DNA from: Nocardia stercoris
GTDB taxonomy: Bacteria > Actinomycetota > Actinomycetes > Mycobacteriales > Mycobacteriaceae
Assembly: GCF_003696265.1 (NCBI RefSeq)
Contig: NZ_RFFH01000004.1
Location: 186,001 to 250,000, forward strand
Reading direction: 5' to 3'
DNA length: 64,000 bases
The position numbers and the translations under genes are program-made. Under the pieces are notes generated by a model. That model was given only the letters and a program-made list of their open reading frames with translations. It was not told the origin of the DNA and did no database searches. How positions within the stretch are numbered: the first letter of the stretch is position 1; every line of letters starts with the position of its first letter. Below are positions 54,457 to 63,794 of the stretch, in pieces.

Positions 54457-57400
54457 GTGGGCTTCACATACAAGACCGTCACGCGAGCCGCATACCACCT
54501 TGCGCCGCACTCGGCCCCGTGGACGATCGAGTACCGGGCACTACAGTTTCCTGAACAGGCCCGGGAAAGTCTGCTCGGACTATGCAACTACGGCCGGCAC
54601 CAGGGAGATGACCTATACCGTACTGTGCCCACATATCGCCTGGACGGAGTGCTACAAAGTCTCGCCCCGGATCTAGTCGTGTGCGCACGGCCGAAGGATA
54701 CGGCAGTCTCGGAAAAGGACTTCTGGCTGTATTCTCCTGCGGGGCTGCCCGATCCGCTACCCGGACCGACGATGAACAGGCTCCTGTCGGCTTGGCTTCG
54801 CACACTCGGACCGGCATCGGCGGTCGGCACTCCCGGCTATCGCGACCTGTGGGCGAAGACCCTCACCGAACTTGACGCCTCGCCTCTGCTCTGGCAGGAC
54901 GATACCGTGGATCTGCTCGGTTGCCCCCTGACAACCGGTGGCACGGCAGCGCCGGCCGCCCGTCAGTTCCAGCTGGCGACCGATGCCTTGGCGCGGCGCA
55001 TCATGGCACTGGAGCCATACGACTTCGGGACAGGTGTGTTGAGATTCCGCGCTATTCCGCGCGGGGCGCGCCAAAAGGGTGCGGAACTGATGTCTCAGCC
55101 ACACAGCCACCAGATCAAAGGCAGGACATGGTGGTTCTCGATCACCATCAACATCACCCTGCACACAGTCCCCTTGGACCCGACGCCACGGCTGCACATA
55201 CACACCGGCGTCCGGCGATGGGCAACACATCCCCGCACAGACACCGGGAGGGTCTACCTTCCCTACCGCCGCGCCACCACCGTCTACCTCAGACCCACGA
55301 TCCCATGGCTGCCCGGCGCTCCCGCGAGTGAGAGGTACGCTGTGGCCAAATTGGCCTACGACCAACGCCGCAGCGCTGTCGACTGGGCAGAGAACGGCCC
55401 CGCCGGAATCCTGCGCAATCTGGCACTACGCCAAGCATTTCCAGACCCCGAGGCGCTGCTCAGAGCGCCGGAAGCGTGGCTCGGAGACGGCCCGGGTGTC
55501 CGTGCGGCCATCGTCCACAGCAACCACATGGGCGCACACGAGATCGGCCCAGGGCTGATGTCTCACCAGCGATCACAAATCATCGAGTGGGCCGAGCAAG
55601 CGCTGCCTGCGGAACTCGTCCGCGCGCAGCCGTTGGCCCGCAGCACCGCCGGCACGAGCAAACCCGCCAATGCTCGTGCTGCTGTCGAAGGAGCCGCTAA
55701 GAAAACCGAGGAAGAACGCGCGGCGTACGAGCGCCGCAGTGCTCTCGGTGCAGCCGCCCGGATCAACGCCGGCGACCACCACTCTCCGATGGATGGACCT
55801 GCGGTCGTCGAATTCAGGCTTCTATGGCAGACCTCGACGGTACGTGAGGCCGCGATCACCGCCCTGAGCGACATCCTCGGCCTGGACGGTGACGGCGAAG
55901 CACTCCTACCGGAGCTGGGCCAACGTCACGGTACCTGTACCGACTATGACGGCGCCGCGCCCGGAAACGCCGTGGTGCGCCAGTGGCACACCCCGGAACT
56001 GACGGTCGTTCTGCGCTGTATTCCACTATCTGGAGGTCTTGCTGACAAGCTTCATATCAACAAGCGGAATTGTTCCGGGACAACAGCCCTCGGCGATGCG
56101 ATCAACACACGACGCCATGAGCTGGTCAGGTACCTGACCGATGATGGCGCTCGTAGCGCAACACCTACACTCGCCCTGGTCGAAATCGCCCACCGGAGCA
56201 CATTCGTACCTGCGAACACCGATCCGAAATTCGCCGTCCGGCTCGGTTGCGCCGACGCCGGTGTCCTCACCCAGTTCGTAGCCGTCCCCTCGAATGCCAA
56301 AGGCATCAAGAATGCAAAGAACGTAGACCACCGCGTTCGCTCCAGCTGGCTGGACGGACTACGGCAACTCGGAGTACGTGTCCTGCCAGAACACACCCTC
56401 CATGGCGACCTCCCCGAGAACCTCCGGTACGCGGCGGTCTGGATGGTCAAACGCCGCAAGGACGGCCCCACTCGTCTGCCTCTGCACATGCCTGTCGCAG
56501 TGCGTGTGACCCCGATGCCACACGGAAATGGCCGAGCGCAGATCGAAGGCTGGGACGACGACGCCAAAGAGTGGATCCCATACCCGCGGTTCCTTCTCGG
56601 ACTGGTCCGAAAGGCTGAAATCTCTAACATCGACCGCGAACCCGGCACGGCGGCCGATGTTGAATCCACCGCAGCCGATCCGAGCACTGAGCCAGCCAAA
56701 AAGAGGATCACCCGGGCCGCCTGGCGAAAAAACATGGAACAGCAAAGGCAAGAAGCTGCCAGCTTTCTGCAACGCATGATCTACTCGTTACGAAGCCAGC
56801 CAACCATCTTGATCACTCACTCTCAGAACAGTCGGCAACACTGGCCGTGGCTGCAAGACAGCAAGGTTGTGATGGATCTGATCAAGACGGGTCACGCCCC
56901 AGCTTCCGGATTGCATCACAACCTACGTCTGGTCCGGATACGTGGATCGGCGGGGCGCGAAACACCTCAATGGTGGGGTGTAGCCGGTGAACCGGATGGC
57001 ATCAACGGACTGCCCGCCGGCCTATGGACACAGTCCGGCAGGTCCGGAACCGAACAGCGCATCTTTTACAGCACCACCGAGAAAGCCAGCCAGTTCAAGG
57101 CTTCGGCTGTCAGTGCCGACCGTCTCGCACCGAGGGAACTCACACGAGGCAAAAACGCCGGCAATTTGACGATCGACGCAGACAAGCCTGCGTGGAACCC
57201 ATCTCTGGTAGAGATCGCCATCCTCGGATGTCACCGCGCCGGAGATAGTGATGACCACAGTGACAAGCCGGAGGCGATCGCGCTGGCTGTCCATCAGTTG
57301 CGTCAAGCGCCGGACTACTTGGATGCGCTGTCCTTGCCGCTTCCATTGCATCTGGCCGGCTTGGCCCAGGAATATGTCCTACCGACAATCACTGACGACG

Positions 57401-57540
57401 ACCCCGCCGCGGAAGACGACCGGGTCGAGTACATCGAGACGGCAGACGACGGATCTCGCGACCTGGACCCGGATCTAGCTGATGCTCCTGGACTGGAGCA
57501 AGAGCCAGAGCCATACGAGCAGATCCTACTATTCGTCTGA
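54457..57540 (+). CDS. pPIWI-RE family Argonaute-like protein
   Basis: 1027 aa from GTG 54457 behind AAAGGGA. It matches the pPIWI-RE family (prokaryotic PIWI with conserved Arg and Glu): an RNase H-fold half from about 560 onward, the LVEIAHRSTF and VRLGCADAGVLTQFV strands, RIRGSAGRETPQWWG (about 826), FYSTTEKASQFK (Glu about 874) and the C-terminal HQLRQAPDYLDALSLPLPLHLAGLA. The N-terminal half is the family-specific module region. Predicted to bind a guide and target nucleic acid; which catalytic RNase H residues remain cannot be stated. Last gene of the operon, 52 bp after the helicase. Confidence 0.83.
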   Translation: MGFTYKTVTRAAYHLAPHSAPWTIEYRALQFPEQARESLLGLCNYGRHQGDDLYRTVPTYRLDGVLQSLAPDLVVCARPKDTAVSEKDFWLYSPAGLPDPLPGPTMNRLLSAWLRTLGPASAVGTPGYRDLWAKTLTELDASPLLWQDDTVDLLGCPLTTGGTAAPAARQFQLATDALARRIMALEPYDFGTGVLRFRAIPRGARQKGAELMSQPHSHQIKGRTWWFSITINITLHTVPLDPTPRLHIHTGVRRWATHPRTDTGRVYLPYRRATTVYLRPTIPWLPGAPASERYAVAKLAYDQRRSAVDWAENGPAGILRNLALRQAFPDPEALLRAPEAWLGDGPGVRAAIVHSNHMGAHEIGPGLMSHQRSQIIEWAEQALPAELVRAQPLARSTAGTSKPANARAAVEGAAKKTEEERAAYERRSALGAAARINAGDHHSPMDGPAVVEFRLLWQTSTVREAAITALSDILGLDGDGEALLPELGQRHGTCTDYDGAAPGNAVVRQWHTPELTVVLRCIPLSGGLADKLHINKRNCSGTTALGDAINTRRHELVRYLTDDGARSATPTLALVEIAHRSTFVPANTDPKFAVRLGCADAGVLTQFVAVPSNAKGIKNAKNVDHRVRSSWLDGLRQLGVRVLPEHTLHGDLPENLRYAAVWMVKRRKDGPTRLPLHMPVAVRVTPMPHGNGRAQIEGWDDDAKEWIPYPRFLLGLVRKAEISNIDREPGTAADVESTAADPSTEPAKKRITRAAWRKNMEQQRQEAASFLQRMIYSLRSQPTILITHSQNSRQHWPWLQDSKVVMDLIKTGHAPASGLHHNLRLVRIRGSAGRETPQWWGVAGEPDGINGLPAGLWTQSGRSGTEQRIFYSTTEKASQFKASAVSADRLAPRELTRGKNAGNLTIDADKPAWNPSLVEIAILGCHRAGDSDDHSDKPEAIALAVHQLRQAPDYLDALSLPLPLHLAGLAQEYVLPTITDDDPAAEDDRVEYIETADDGSRDLDPDLADAPGLEQEPEPYEQILLFV

Positions 57541-57916
57541 GGAGCCTGAGGCCGAGGGCAGTCACAACTGAACGTTGACGAGGTCAAGGTCTCGGCCCGA
57601 TTGCGCTGAGAAGCCAACTGACGTTCCGCAGCGTGCTCGCCCTGCTTAGGAGACAAGGGCCGAAATAGCGTCAGGTAGACGACGTCGTGCTCAGATAGGG
57701 AGGTGCGGTCGAGGGGCGCGTTAGTCGGCAGTCGCGATGATCGGATCACGATTGCCGGGGAATCGCCGTTTTCCCGTTTTAAGGTTTTGCGTGGGGTGTT
57801 GTCGTGTGCGCAGTTGGCGTCCTGCCGGGTCGGATGGCGGACCGGCGGGAGTCTACCGATCCGGGTGTCCTTCTTGGGTGCCGCGGTGTCTCGTGACCGG
57901 AGGCCGCTGATTCGGC
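57541..57916. other. intergenic region
   Basis: About 375 bp between two convergent genes. No gene seen; it should hold terminators, but no strong hairpin was identified. Confidence 0.4.
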
Positions 57917-58702
57917 CTAGAGCTCCCGAATTTTTCCGGTCTCGGTGAATCGCTGTGGAATCGGCTCATCGAAGACATCCACGATCCAGTAGAAGTCAGG
58001 GTCGGTTTCGATCTGGTGACCGTCGTCGTCTTCCATGAAGTGGACGAAATGCGGCAGGGCACGATGAATACGCACGCGGCGTCCGTTCATCGATTCGTCG
58101 TGAGCGATATCGATCGCTTCCTCAGGATCCTCGATCACCTGGTGGGCCGTTAGTAGCGAGCAGCCGGAAGGTAGCGGCCACGTACTGCGCTCGCCAGACC
58201 AGTTCGAGAAGTCGTTGCGGTATGTACCCGCGGTGTTGCGAATCCTCACACTCCACCCGGTCTTTTTGTCGATCTGTGCGTTCGCAATGCGGATGCCAAG
58301 GTCGAGGTCGGCGGCGGACTGCATTAACCTCGGGAGGTCGTCAGTGCATTTGATGTAGTAGCCGCCGATGTCTCGCGCGGCGGTATGACTTAGCTCATCG
58401 TATTGTCCGGGCTGGATGGGGTCGATATGGAGAAGGAAGGTCTTGATGGCCTGCCATACTGGGCCAGGAATTCGGGACATCAGTACCTGGAATGGCACTT
58501 CCGGTCCTAGTGCGCGTAAATCGGCGCTGGTCAGGTATTGGTTCATGCAGCCGGCTACCCATTGTGCTAGATCGGCATGAGGTCCACTCAGTGTGGTCAC
58601 GACGGTAAGTTCGGAAATGCGTTGGCGGTGGTGCGAATCCTCATCTAAGGCGAATATCGTTGCCTTGGCACCAAACTTCCGCACGACGAATTGAGTTATC
58701 AC
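57917..58702 (-). CDS. hypothetical protein near the integrase
   Basis: 261 aa from GTG 58702, chosen for the AGGAGA six bases upstream. It begins VITQFVVRKFGAKATIFALDED. No domain recognised. The middle has HTAARDIGGYYIKCTDDLPRLM and WSVRIRNTAGTYRNDFSNW; the end is acidic (MEDDDGHQIETDPDFYWIVDVFDEP). No signal peptide or membrane segment. Its position near the end of the island suggests defence or element maintenance, but nothing in the sequence shows this. Confidence 0.6.
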   Translation of the reverse strand: MITQFVVRKFGAKATIFALDEDSHHRQRISELTVVTTLSGPHADLAQWVAGCMNQYLTSADLRALGPEVPFQVLMSRIPGPVWQAIKTFLLHIDPIQPGQYDELSHTAARDIGGYYIKCTDDLPRLMQSAADLDLGIRIANAQIDKKTGWSVRIRNTAGTYRNDFSNWSGERSTWPLPSGCSLLTAHQVIEDPEEAIDIAHDESMNGRRVRIHRALPHFVHFMEDDDGHQIETDPDFYWIVDVFDEPIPQRFTETGKIREL

Positions 58703-59289
58703 CGATGGTCTCCTGGATGCGAGTGAGTGGACCGCAAGGGTCAAGCCGGCGAATCTGGTTTACGTGACGACCGTCCACTGCCGCGGACTGTGGTGGGTTG
58801 TTCATGCATTGGCAGAATCGGGCTATCGCCGATATATCGTCACTCGCGATGAAGCTTCTGCTTTCAAGGTTGCGCTGACAGCTGAATCTGCTCGATACAC
58901 ACTTTCGGGTGGGCAGTCGGTCGGCCACAATTCGCTCCTATCGGACTCGTTTGACCGCTCGGATATCTCCGTGAATGGCGATCGGATCACATAGGTCGGC
59001 CGGCGATTGACCTCACCTGTGAACCACCAAGAGCGGTGTCGAAGCCTAATATGGACGGAGGCTTCTGTGTTCAAGTGAAAAGCACGAAGCAGGTGCCCGT
59101 CTAGTCTATTGGCCCCCACGGTATGTGGGCCCACTGGGAGAGGCGCCACTGGCGGGTGTGGATCGTATCTCAACAAATGTGGGTGGGAAGGATCCGAATA
59201 CGAAAACCTGATCAATGTTCATTCGTTGGCGCGGTTCGTGGAACCGATTGTTCCGATGGCTATGACACCAAACGTGAGGAGAATGACTC
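58703..59289. other. upstream region of the integrase
   Basis: About 590 bp with no recognised gene, in particular no excisionase. A hairpin at 59111-59132 (GGCCC..CAC, loop GGTAT, GTG-GGCCC) may be regulatory. The integrase ribosome site GAGGAG lies at about 59277-59282. Confidence 0.45.
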
Positions 59290-60690
59290 TTGGCCAAGCG
59301 CGGACGCCCTCCGATGCGCGAGGGCGTACCGACCAACCCTACCTACCATGCGAGCCGCAACGGTAAGAGCATCGTGGCGCGAGGCTACATGCGGCTCAAC
59401 GGCAAGACCGAGCCAATGCAGGGCACAGGAGCGACTCGGACCGCTGCGCGGGACGCCTACTTCGAGAATGCCGAGAAACGCAAGTCTGTTCGGCGGTCCG
59501 AGGTCAACGACTACACCACCGACTCGAAATTTCGTGTGGTCATTGACGCTTGGCACACCCGGCAGCTGAAGAAGAACCCGCGGAACCGCGACCAAGGGTC
59601 CCTGGAAATCTATTTCAGCGAAGTCTTCCATTCGAAGGATCCGCGGGCGCCGAAGGACGTCATCAAGATCGAGGATCTCGCGGACTTTTCGATTCGTGAG
59701 ATGACTGCGCCGAGGCTCATCGCGCATGTGGATGCGATCCTGGATCTGGGATTTCGGGTGAAAGCGCAGCGGCATCGACTGCTGCTGATCGAGATCATGG
59801 CGATCCCCAAGCAATGGGGACTCATCGACACCAACCCGGCCGAAGCCATCGAGGAAATCCGCGACAAGCCTGCAGCTCCACGCGGTCTCACCGCAGACGA
59901 GCTGTCACGCCTGCGTGCCCAGCTCCAGCGTTGGGTGGCCGGCGAGCCCATCCCTGGCACACCGGCGGGGCGGATGTCCGATCGGGACAAGACGATTCCC
60001 GACCTGTTCGAAGTCGGCCTCGCACTCACCTGCCGGCCCGGTGAGATTCTCGGCCTGGTCTGGGACGAGCCCGGCCGCGAGGACGGAGTTTCCGGTGGCA
60101 TCGACCTCGATGCCGTCGACGAGAACGGCGATCCCGCCCCGTACGCGTGGGTGACCGGCATCGCCAAACAGGTTCGCGGGCAGTCCATCACCCGCCAGCC
60201 GCACACGAAAACCGGCGAGGACGGGATCCGGTGCATGCCGATCCCGGAATGGGCCCTACCCGTATTCCGGCGCCTGCAGGACGAGCACCTGGCCCGCAAG
60301 ACACCGAACCCATTGAACCTGGTGTTCCCGTCGCGGGAAGGTACGTTGCGATACCTGAACAATGTGCGTCGCGCGTGGAACAACGCTCGCGGCACCGAGT
60401 TCGAGTGGGTCACCCTCGGTACTACCCGCAAGACCGGTGCCGGCACGGTGATGGCCGAGCTCGGCTCCAAAGCGACCGCCGAGCAACTCGGCCACACCAG
60501 CGAGAAGAACGTCAAGTACTACGCCAAGGCCCCGGCCCGGATCGTGCCCCGGGCGAACGCGAAAGCCCTGTCCTCCCTGGCGCCCAAACCGGCTCCCGAG
60601 CCGGTCCGCGCGGCACCGGCCGACCCTGATCCGGCACGTGGTTATGCACCTGAAATTCCCGGGAAACGACGAAAATCAAAGGGGCGCTAG
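59290..60690 (+). CDS. int: tyrosine recombinase (site-specific integrase)
   Basis: 466-aa integrase from TTG 59290 behind GAGGAG. Arm-binding N-terminus (GKSIVARGYMRLNGK), core-binding middle, then the catalytic domain: Arg box LTCRPGEILGLVWDE (about 246), beta-hairpin Lys in HTKTGEDGIRCMPI, second Arg in TTRKTGAGTV (about 378) and Tyr in NVKYYAKAP (about 408). The usual HxxR histidine is Gly here (TLGTTRKT instead of TPHTFRKT). The gene points at the tRNA-Lys target 77 bp away. A basic tail (KRRKSKGR) ends the protein. Catalyses integration and excision of the island. Confidence 0.92.
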   Translation: MAKRGRPPMREGVPTNPTYHASRNGKSIVARGYMRLNGKTEPMQGTGATRTAARDAYFENAEKRKSVRRSEVNDYTTDSKFRVVIDAWHTRQLKKNPRNRDQGSLEIYFSEVFHSKDPRAPKDVIKIEDLADFSIREMTAPRLIAHVDAILDLGFRVKAQRHRLLLIEIMAIPKQWGLIDTNPAEAIEEIRDKPAAPRGLTADELSRLRAQLQRWVAGEPIPGTPAGRMSDRDKTIPDLFEVGLALTCRPGEILGLVWDEPGREDGVSGGIDLDAVDENGDPAPYAWVTGIAKQVRGQSITRQPHTKTGEDGIRCMPIPEWALPVFRRLQDEHLARKTPNPLNLVFPSREGTLRYLNNVRRAWNNARGTEFEWVTLGTTRKTGAGTVMAELGSKATAEQLGHTSEKNVKYYAKAPARIVPRANAKALSSLAPKPAPEPVRAAPADPDPARGYAPEIPGKRRKSKGR

Positions 60691-60715
60691 GAGGAAACCA
60701 GCAGGAACCCCGCCC

Positions 60716-60762
60716 ACCTGCTTCCGCAGGTAGACAAAGAAAACCCCTCCGAAGAGGGGGTT
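60716..60762. terminator. two hairpins between int and tRNA-Lys
   Basis: ACCTGC-TTCC-GCAGGT (60716-60731) and AACCCCTC-CGAA-GAGGGG-GTT (60742-60762). The second, with its A-rich left side, can end leftward transcription from tRNA-Lys and rightward transcription from int. Confidence 0.65.
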
Positions 60763-60766
60763 AACT

Positions 60767-60840
<74 letters not shown>

Positions 60841-61058
60841 TTGTTTCGTTGTGCCCCGCTCTGCGGTGCCTGGAAACAATAACAGGGAGTCGGACAGTTG
60901 ACGAAATCGCCTGGTCATCGTGGGTAACGAGGTGGTTTCGGTGCGGCGTGGTTGTCGGTTCTGTCCGGGTTGGGGCTGGCATGATCGGCGGGCTGTTTGT
61001 CGATCGTTCCGACGGGCTGAACTCCACCGCCGGATTCGCCTGGGGACAGGGGATGGGC

Positions 61059-62252
61059 ATGAAGATTCGCGGATTGACTCGGCTGGCCGGGCCGACGGTG
61101 GCGTTGCTGCTGGTCGCGGTGGTGACCGCAGGATGTGGGGGGTCTCGGTCGAATGATTCCGCCGGTCATTCCGGCGCGCAGTCGGTGGCGGAGATATTGA
61201 CGCCGAAACTGGATCTGCCGGCCGAGAACGGCGCGGTCGATGTCGGCGTCGACACGTTGCTGCCGGTCCGGATCGAGCAGGGGAAGCTGACTGCCGTGAC
61301 GCTGACCGGCCCGAACGGTGCGGTGGCGGGCACCCTCGCACCGGACGGGACGTCGTGGCACGCCAACGACAAGCTCGCCTTCGGGGCCGTTTATCGGCTG
61401 CAGACCGCGGGTGTGGGGCTGGGGAAGCAGGTCTTCAAGACCGTGAGTTTCACCACTATCGCCCCCGAGCACAAGACCCACCCCTATCTGACGCCCGACG
61501 ACGGGGAAGTCGTCGGTATCGGTCAGCCTGTGGCGGTCGCCTTCGACGAGGACGTGCCGAACCGCTACGCGGTCCAGAAGGCGATTTCCGTCACAACCGT
61601 GCCGCCGGTCGAGGGCGCCTTCTACTGGGTGAACAACCGGGAAGTCCGTTGGCGTCCGGAGCATTTCTGGGCGCAGGGCACGAAGGTGACGGTGCACGCC
61701 GACCTCTACGGCCACAACCTCGGTGGCGGCCTGCTGCCCGACTCGGACCTGGACGCGACGTTCACCGTCGGTGACGCGACGGTGTTCCACGCCGACGACA
61801 ACACCAAGCTGGTGACCGTCGAGCGAAACGGGCAGGTCATCCGGACCATGCCGACGTCGATGGGCAAGGAGTCCTCGCCGACCACCAACGGCATCTACAT
61901 CCTCAGTGACCGCCACCAGCAGATCATCATGGACTCCACCACTTTCGGACTGCCCTCGGGCAGCCCCGGCGGATACCGCACGCCGGTGGACTGGGCCACC
62001 CGCATGTCCTACAGCGGCATCTTCATGCATTCCGCGCCCTGGTCGGTGTGGGCGCAGGGTTCCACCGACACCAGCCACGGCTGTCTGAACCTGAGCCCGG
62101 AGGACGCCGAGTGGGTGTACGACAACGCCAAGCGCGGTGACATCGCGATCGTGTCGAACACCGTCGGCGACACCCTGTCCGGGATCGACGGTCTCGGGGA
62201 CTGGAACGTCCCGTGGGCGGACTGGAAGGCGGGTAACGCGGGCGGTCAGTAA
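61059..62252 (+). CDS. lipoprotein L,D-transpeptidase
   Basis: 397-aa cell-wall enzyme that makes 3-3 peptidoglycan cross-links. Signal peptide with lipobox VTAGC (Cys about 26), Ig-like domains (residues about 60-250; EHKTHPYLTPDDGEVVGIG) as in mycobacterial LdtMt2, then the YkuD catalytic domain with HSAPWSVW and STDTSHGCLNLS (Cys about 343). Start at ATG 61059 with AGGGG six bases before; ATG 61053 and longer frames are less likely. Core chromosome, just right of the tRNA. Confidence 0.93.
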   Translation: MKIRGLTRLAGPTVALLLVAVVTAGCGGSRSNDSAGHSGAQSVAEILTPKLDLPAENGAVDVGVDTLLPVRIEQGKLTAVTLTGPNGAVAGTLAPDGTSWHANDKLAFGAVYRLQTAGVGLGKQVFKTVSFTTIAPEHKTHPYLTPDDGEVVGIGQPVAVAFDEDVPNRYAVQKAISVTTVPPVEGAFYWVNNREVRWRPEHFWAQGTKVTVHADLYGHNLGGGLLPDSDLDATFTVGDATVFHADDNTKLVTVERNGQVIRTMPTSMGKESSPTTNGIYILSDRHQQIIMDSTTFGLPSGSPGGYRTPVDWATRMSYSGIFMHSAPWSVWAQGSTDTSHGCLNLSPEDAEWVYDNAKRGDIAIVSNTVGDTLSGIDGLGDWNVPWADWKAGNAGGQ

Positions 62253-62453
62253 CAGCCCGTTCGTGACCGGCGGGCCGGGTAGGTGCCGACCCGATAACAA
62301 CTGTCGCGAGCCTATGGCAATTCGGATATGGGCTGCTGTAGATCAGTGGCAGGTGGTCTGGCTACCCACTGGCAACGTGTCGGTGGTGTCGACGGGCCGG
62401 ATCCATCGGTGGCGCCGCCGGGGCGCTGCCCCCGTTGGCGGAGGGAGTTAGAC

Positions 62454-63068
62454 GTGTTCGCACGTTCCACGACAGTGCAGGCGCAATTGTCCGCGATCGA
62501 CGAAGGGATCACCGCCGTCCGTGACACGGTGTTGCCCGCGGTGCAGGGCATGCCCGGATGTATCGGCATGTCGCTGCTGGTCGACATGCAGTCCGGTCGG
62601 TGCATCGCCACCAGCGCCTGGCAGACCGAGCAGGCGATGCGCGACAGCGAGGGCCCGATCAGTTCCTTCCGGGCCATGGCCATGTTTCGGGGCCGCGCCC
62701 AGGTCCACGAATGGGAGATCGCGCTGCTGCACCGCGACCACCGGACCGGACCGGGCGCCTACTCGCGCGTGATCTGGGGGCAGACCGCCACGGGCCGGTT
62801 CGACGAGGCGATCGAGGGCTTCCGGGTCGGTGGCCTGCCGCAGCTCGAGCAGCTCGACGGTTTCTGCAGTGCCAGCATGCTGGTGAACCGGGCGACGGGC
62901 CGCGGTGTGGTGACCGAAACCTTCGACAGCGCGGCCGCGCTGGACCGCAGCCGGGAGCAGGCCGAGGCGATCCGTGACGAGAGCACCCGGCGGACCGGGG
63001 TGGAGATCCTCGATGTGGGCGAATTCGAGCTGGCCCTGGCGCACCTGCGGGTTCCCGAGCTGGTCTAG
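62454..63068 (+). CDS. ABM-like dimeric alpha/beta-barrel protein
   Basis: 204 aa from GTG 62454 behind GAGGGAG. Two tandem halves look like antibiotic biosynthesis monooxygenase/stress-response A-B barrel repeats: MPGCIGMSLLVDMQSGRCIATSAWQTEQAM and LDGFCSASMLVNRATGRGVVTETFDSAAAL. No cofactor motif. Probably a housekeeping or stress protein of unknown substrate. Confidence 0.7.
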   Translation: MFARSTTVQAQLSAIDEGITAVRDTVLPAVQGMPGCIGMSLLVDMQSGRCIATSAWQTEQAMRDSEGPISSFRAMAMFRGRAQVHEWEIALLHRDHRTGPGAYSRVIWGQTATGRFDEAIEGFRVGGLPQLEQLDGFCSASMLVNRATGRGVVTETFDSAAALDRSREQAEAIRDESTRRTGVEILDVGEFELALAHLRVPELV

Positions 63069-63106
63069 CCCGGGCGGGCGGTGGCCTGAAGCGGCCACCG
63101 CCGTGC

Positions 63107-63790
63107 TCAGCCGACGACGTGCCCGTTGGTGTGGGCGGGCTGCGCGTCCCCGGTGTGCCCGGCCAGCAGCCGGCTGAACGGTGTGACGGCGTCGAGCTGG
63201 TTGCCCGAGCGGCGCGGCCGGATCGACGGGTCCGGCACGAAGCCGGCAACCGCGGTCGGTACCGACACCACTTGGGTGGCCAGTTCGGCGGCCGCGCGGG
63301 TGATGCGCTCGGACAGCCCGGTGGAGCCGAAATCCGAAGTGGCGGCGAAGACTCCGGTCGGCACGACCACGGCCCGCAAGTAGGTGAACAGCGGGCGCAG
63401 GGCGTGGTCGAGGACCAGGGCGTGCCGTTCGGTCCCGGCGGTGGCGGCGATCAGTACCGGCATGCCGTTGATCGATTCGGGATCCAGGATATCGACGAAC
63501 ATCTTGAACAGGCCGCTGTAGCTCGCGGCGAAAACCGGTGTGACAGCGATGATTCCGGCGGCCCGAGTGACCTGTTCCCGAGCTGCCGTGATGGCGGGGG
63601 TCGCGACGCCGGTGGTGACCGTGGTGGCGAGATCGGCTGCCAGCTCCCGCAATTCGATGAACTGCAGCTCGATCTGCTCACCGCGCGCGCCCACCGCCGC
63701 CGACAGCGCGGTGCCGAGCTGGTCGGCGAGCATCCGCGTGGACGACGGCTGGGACACCCCGGCGGTGAGCACGACGACGGTTCGATTCAT
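63107..63790 (-). CDS. NADPH-dependent FMN reductase
   Basis: 227-aa flavodoxin-fold reductase starting MNRTVVVLTAGVSQPSSTRMLADQL, with the FMN-phosphate loop SxPSSTR-like segment, ITAAREQVTRAAGIIAVTPVFAASYSGLFKMFVD and GMPVLIAATAGTERHALVLDHALRPLF. It belongs to the group paired with LLM monooxygenases in Corynebacterineae. ATG behind AAGGG. Four bases after the LLM gene stop, so cotranscribed; it supplies reduced FMN. Confidence 0.87.
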   Translation of the reverse strand: MNRTVVVLTAGVSQPSSTRMLADQLGTALSAAVGARGEQIELQFIELRELAADLATTVTTGVATPAITAAREQVTRAAGIIAVTPVFAASYSGLFKMFVDILDPESINGMPVLIAATAGTERHALVLDHALRPLFTYLRAVVVPTGVFAATSDFGSTGLSERITRAAAELATQVVSVPTAVAGFVPDPSIRPRRSGNQLDAVTPFSRLLAGHTGDAQPAHTNGHVVG

Positions 63791-63794
63791 GTTC

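Noticed and set aside
60915..62300. 461-aa minus-strand open frame
   Set aside because: Antisense to the L,D-transpeptidase, which has lipobox and SHGC motif.
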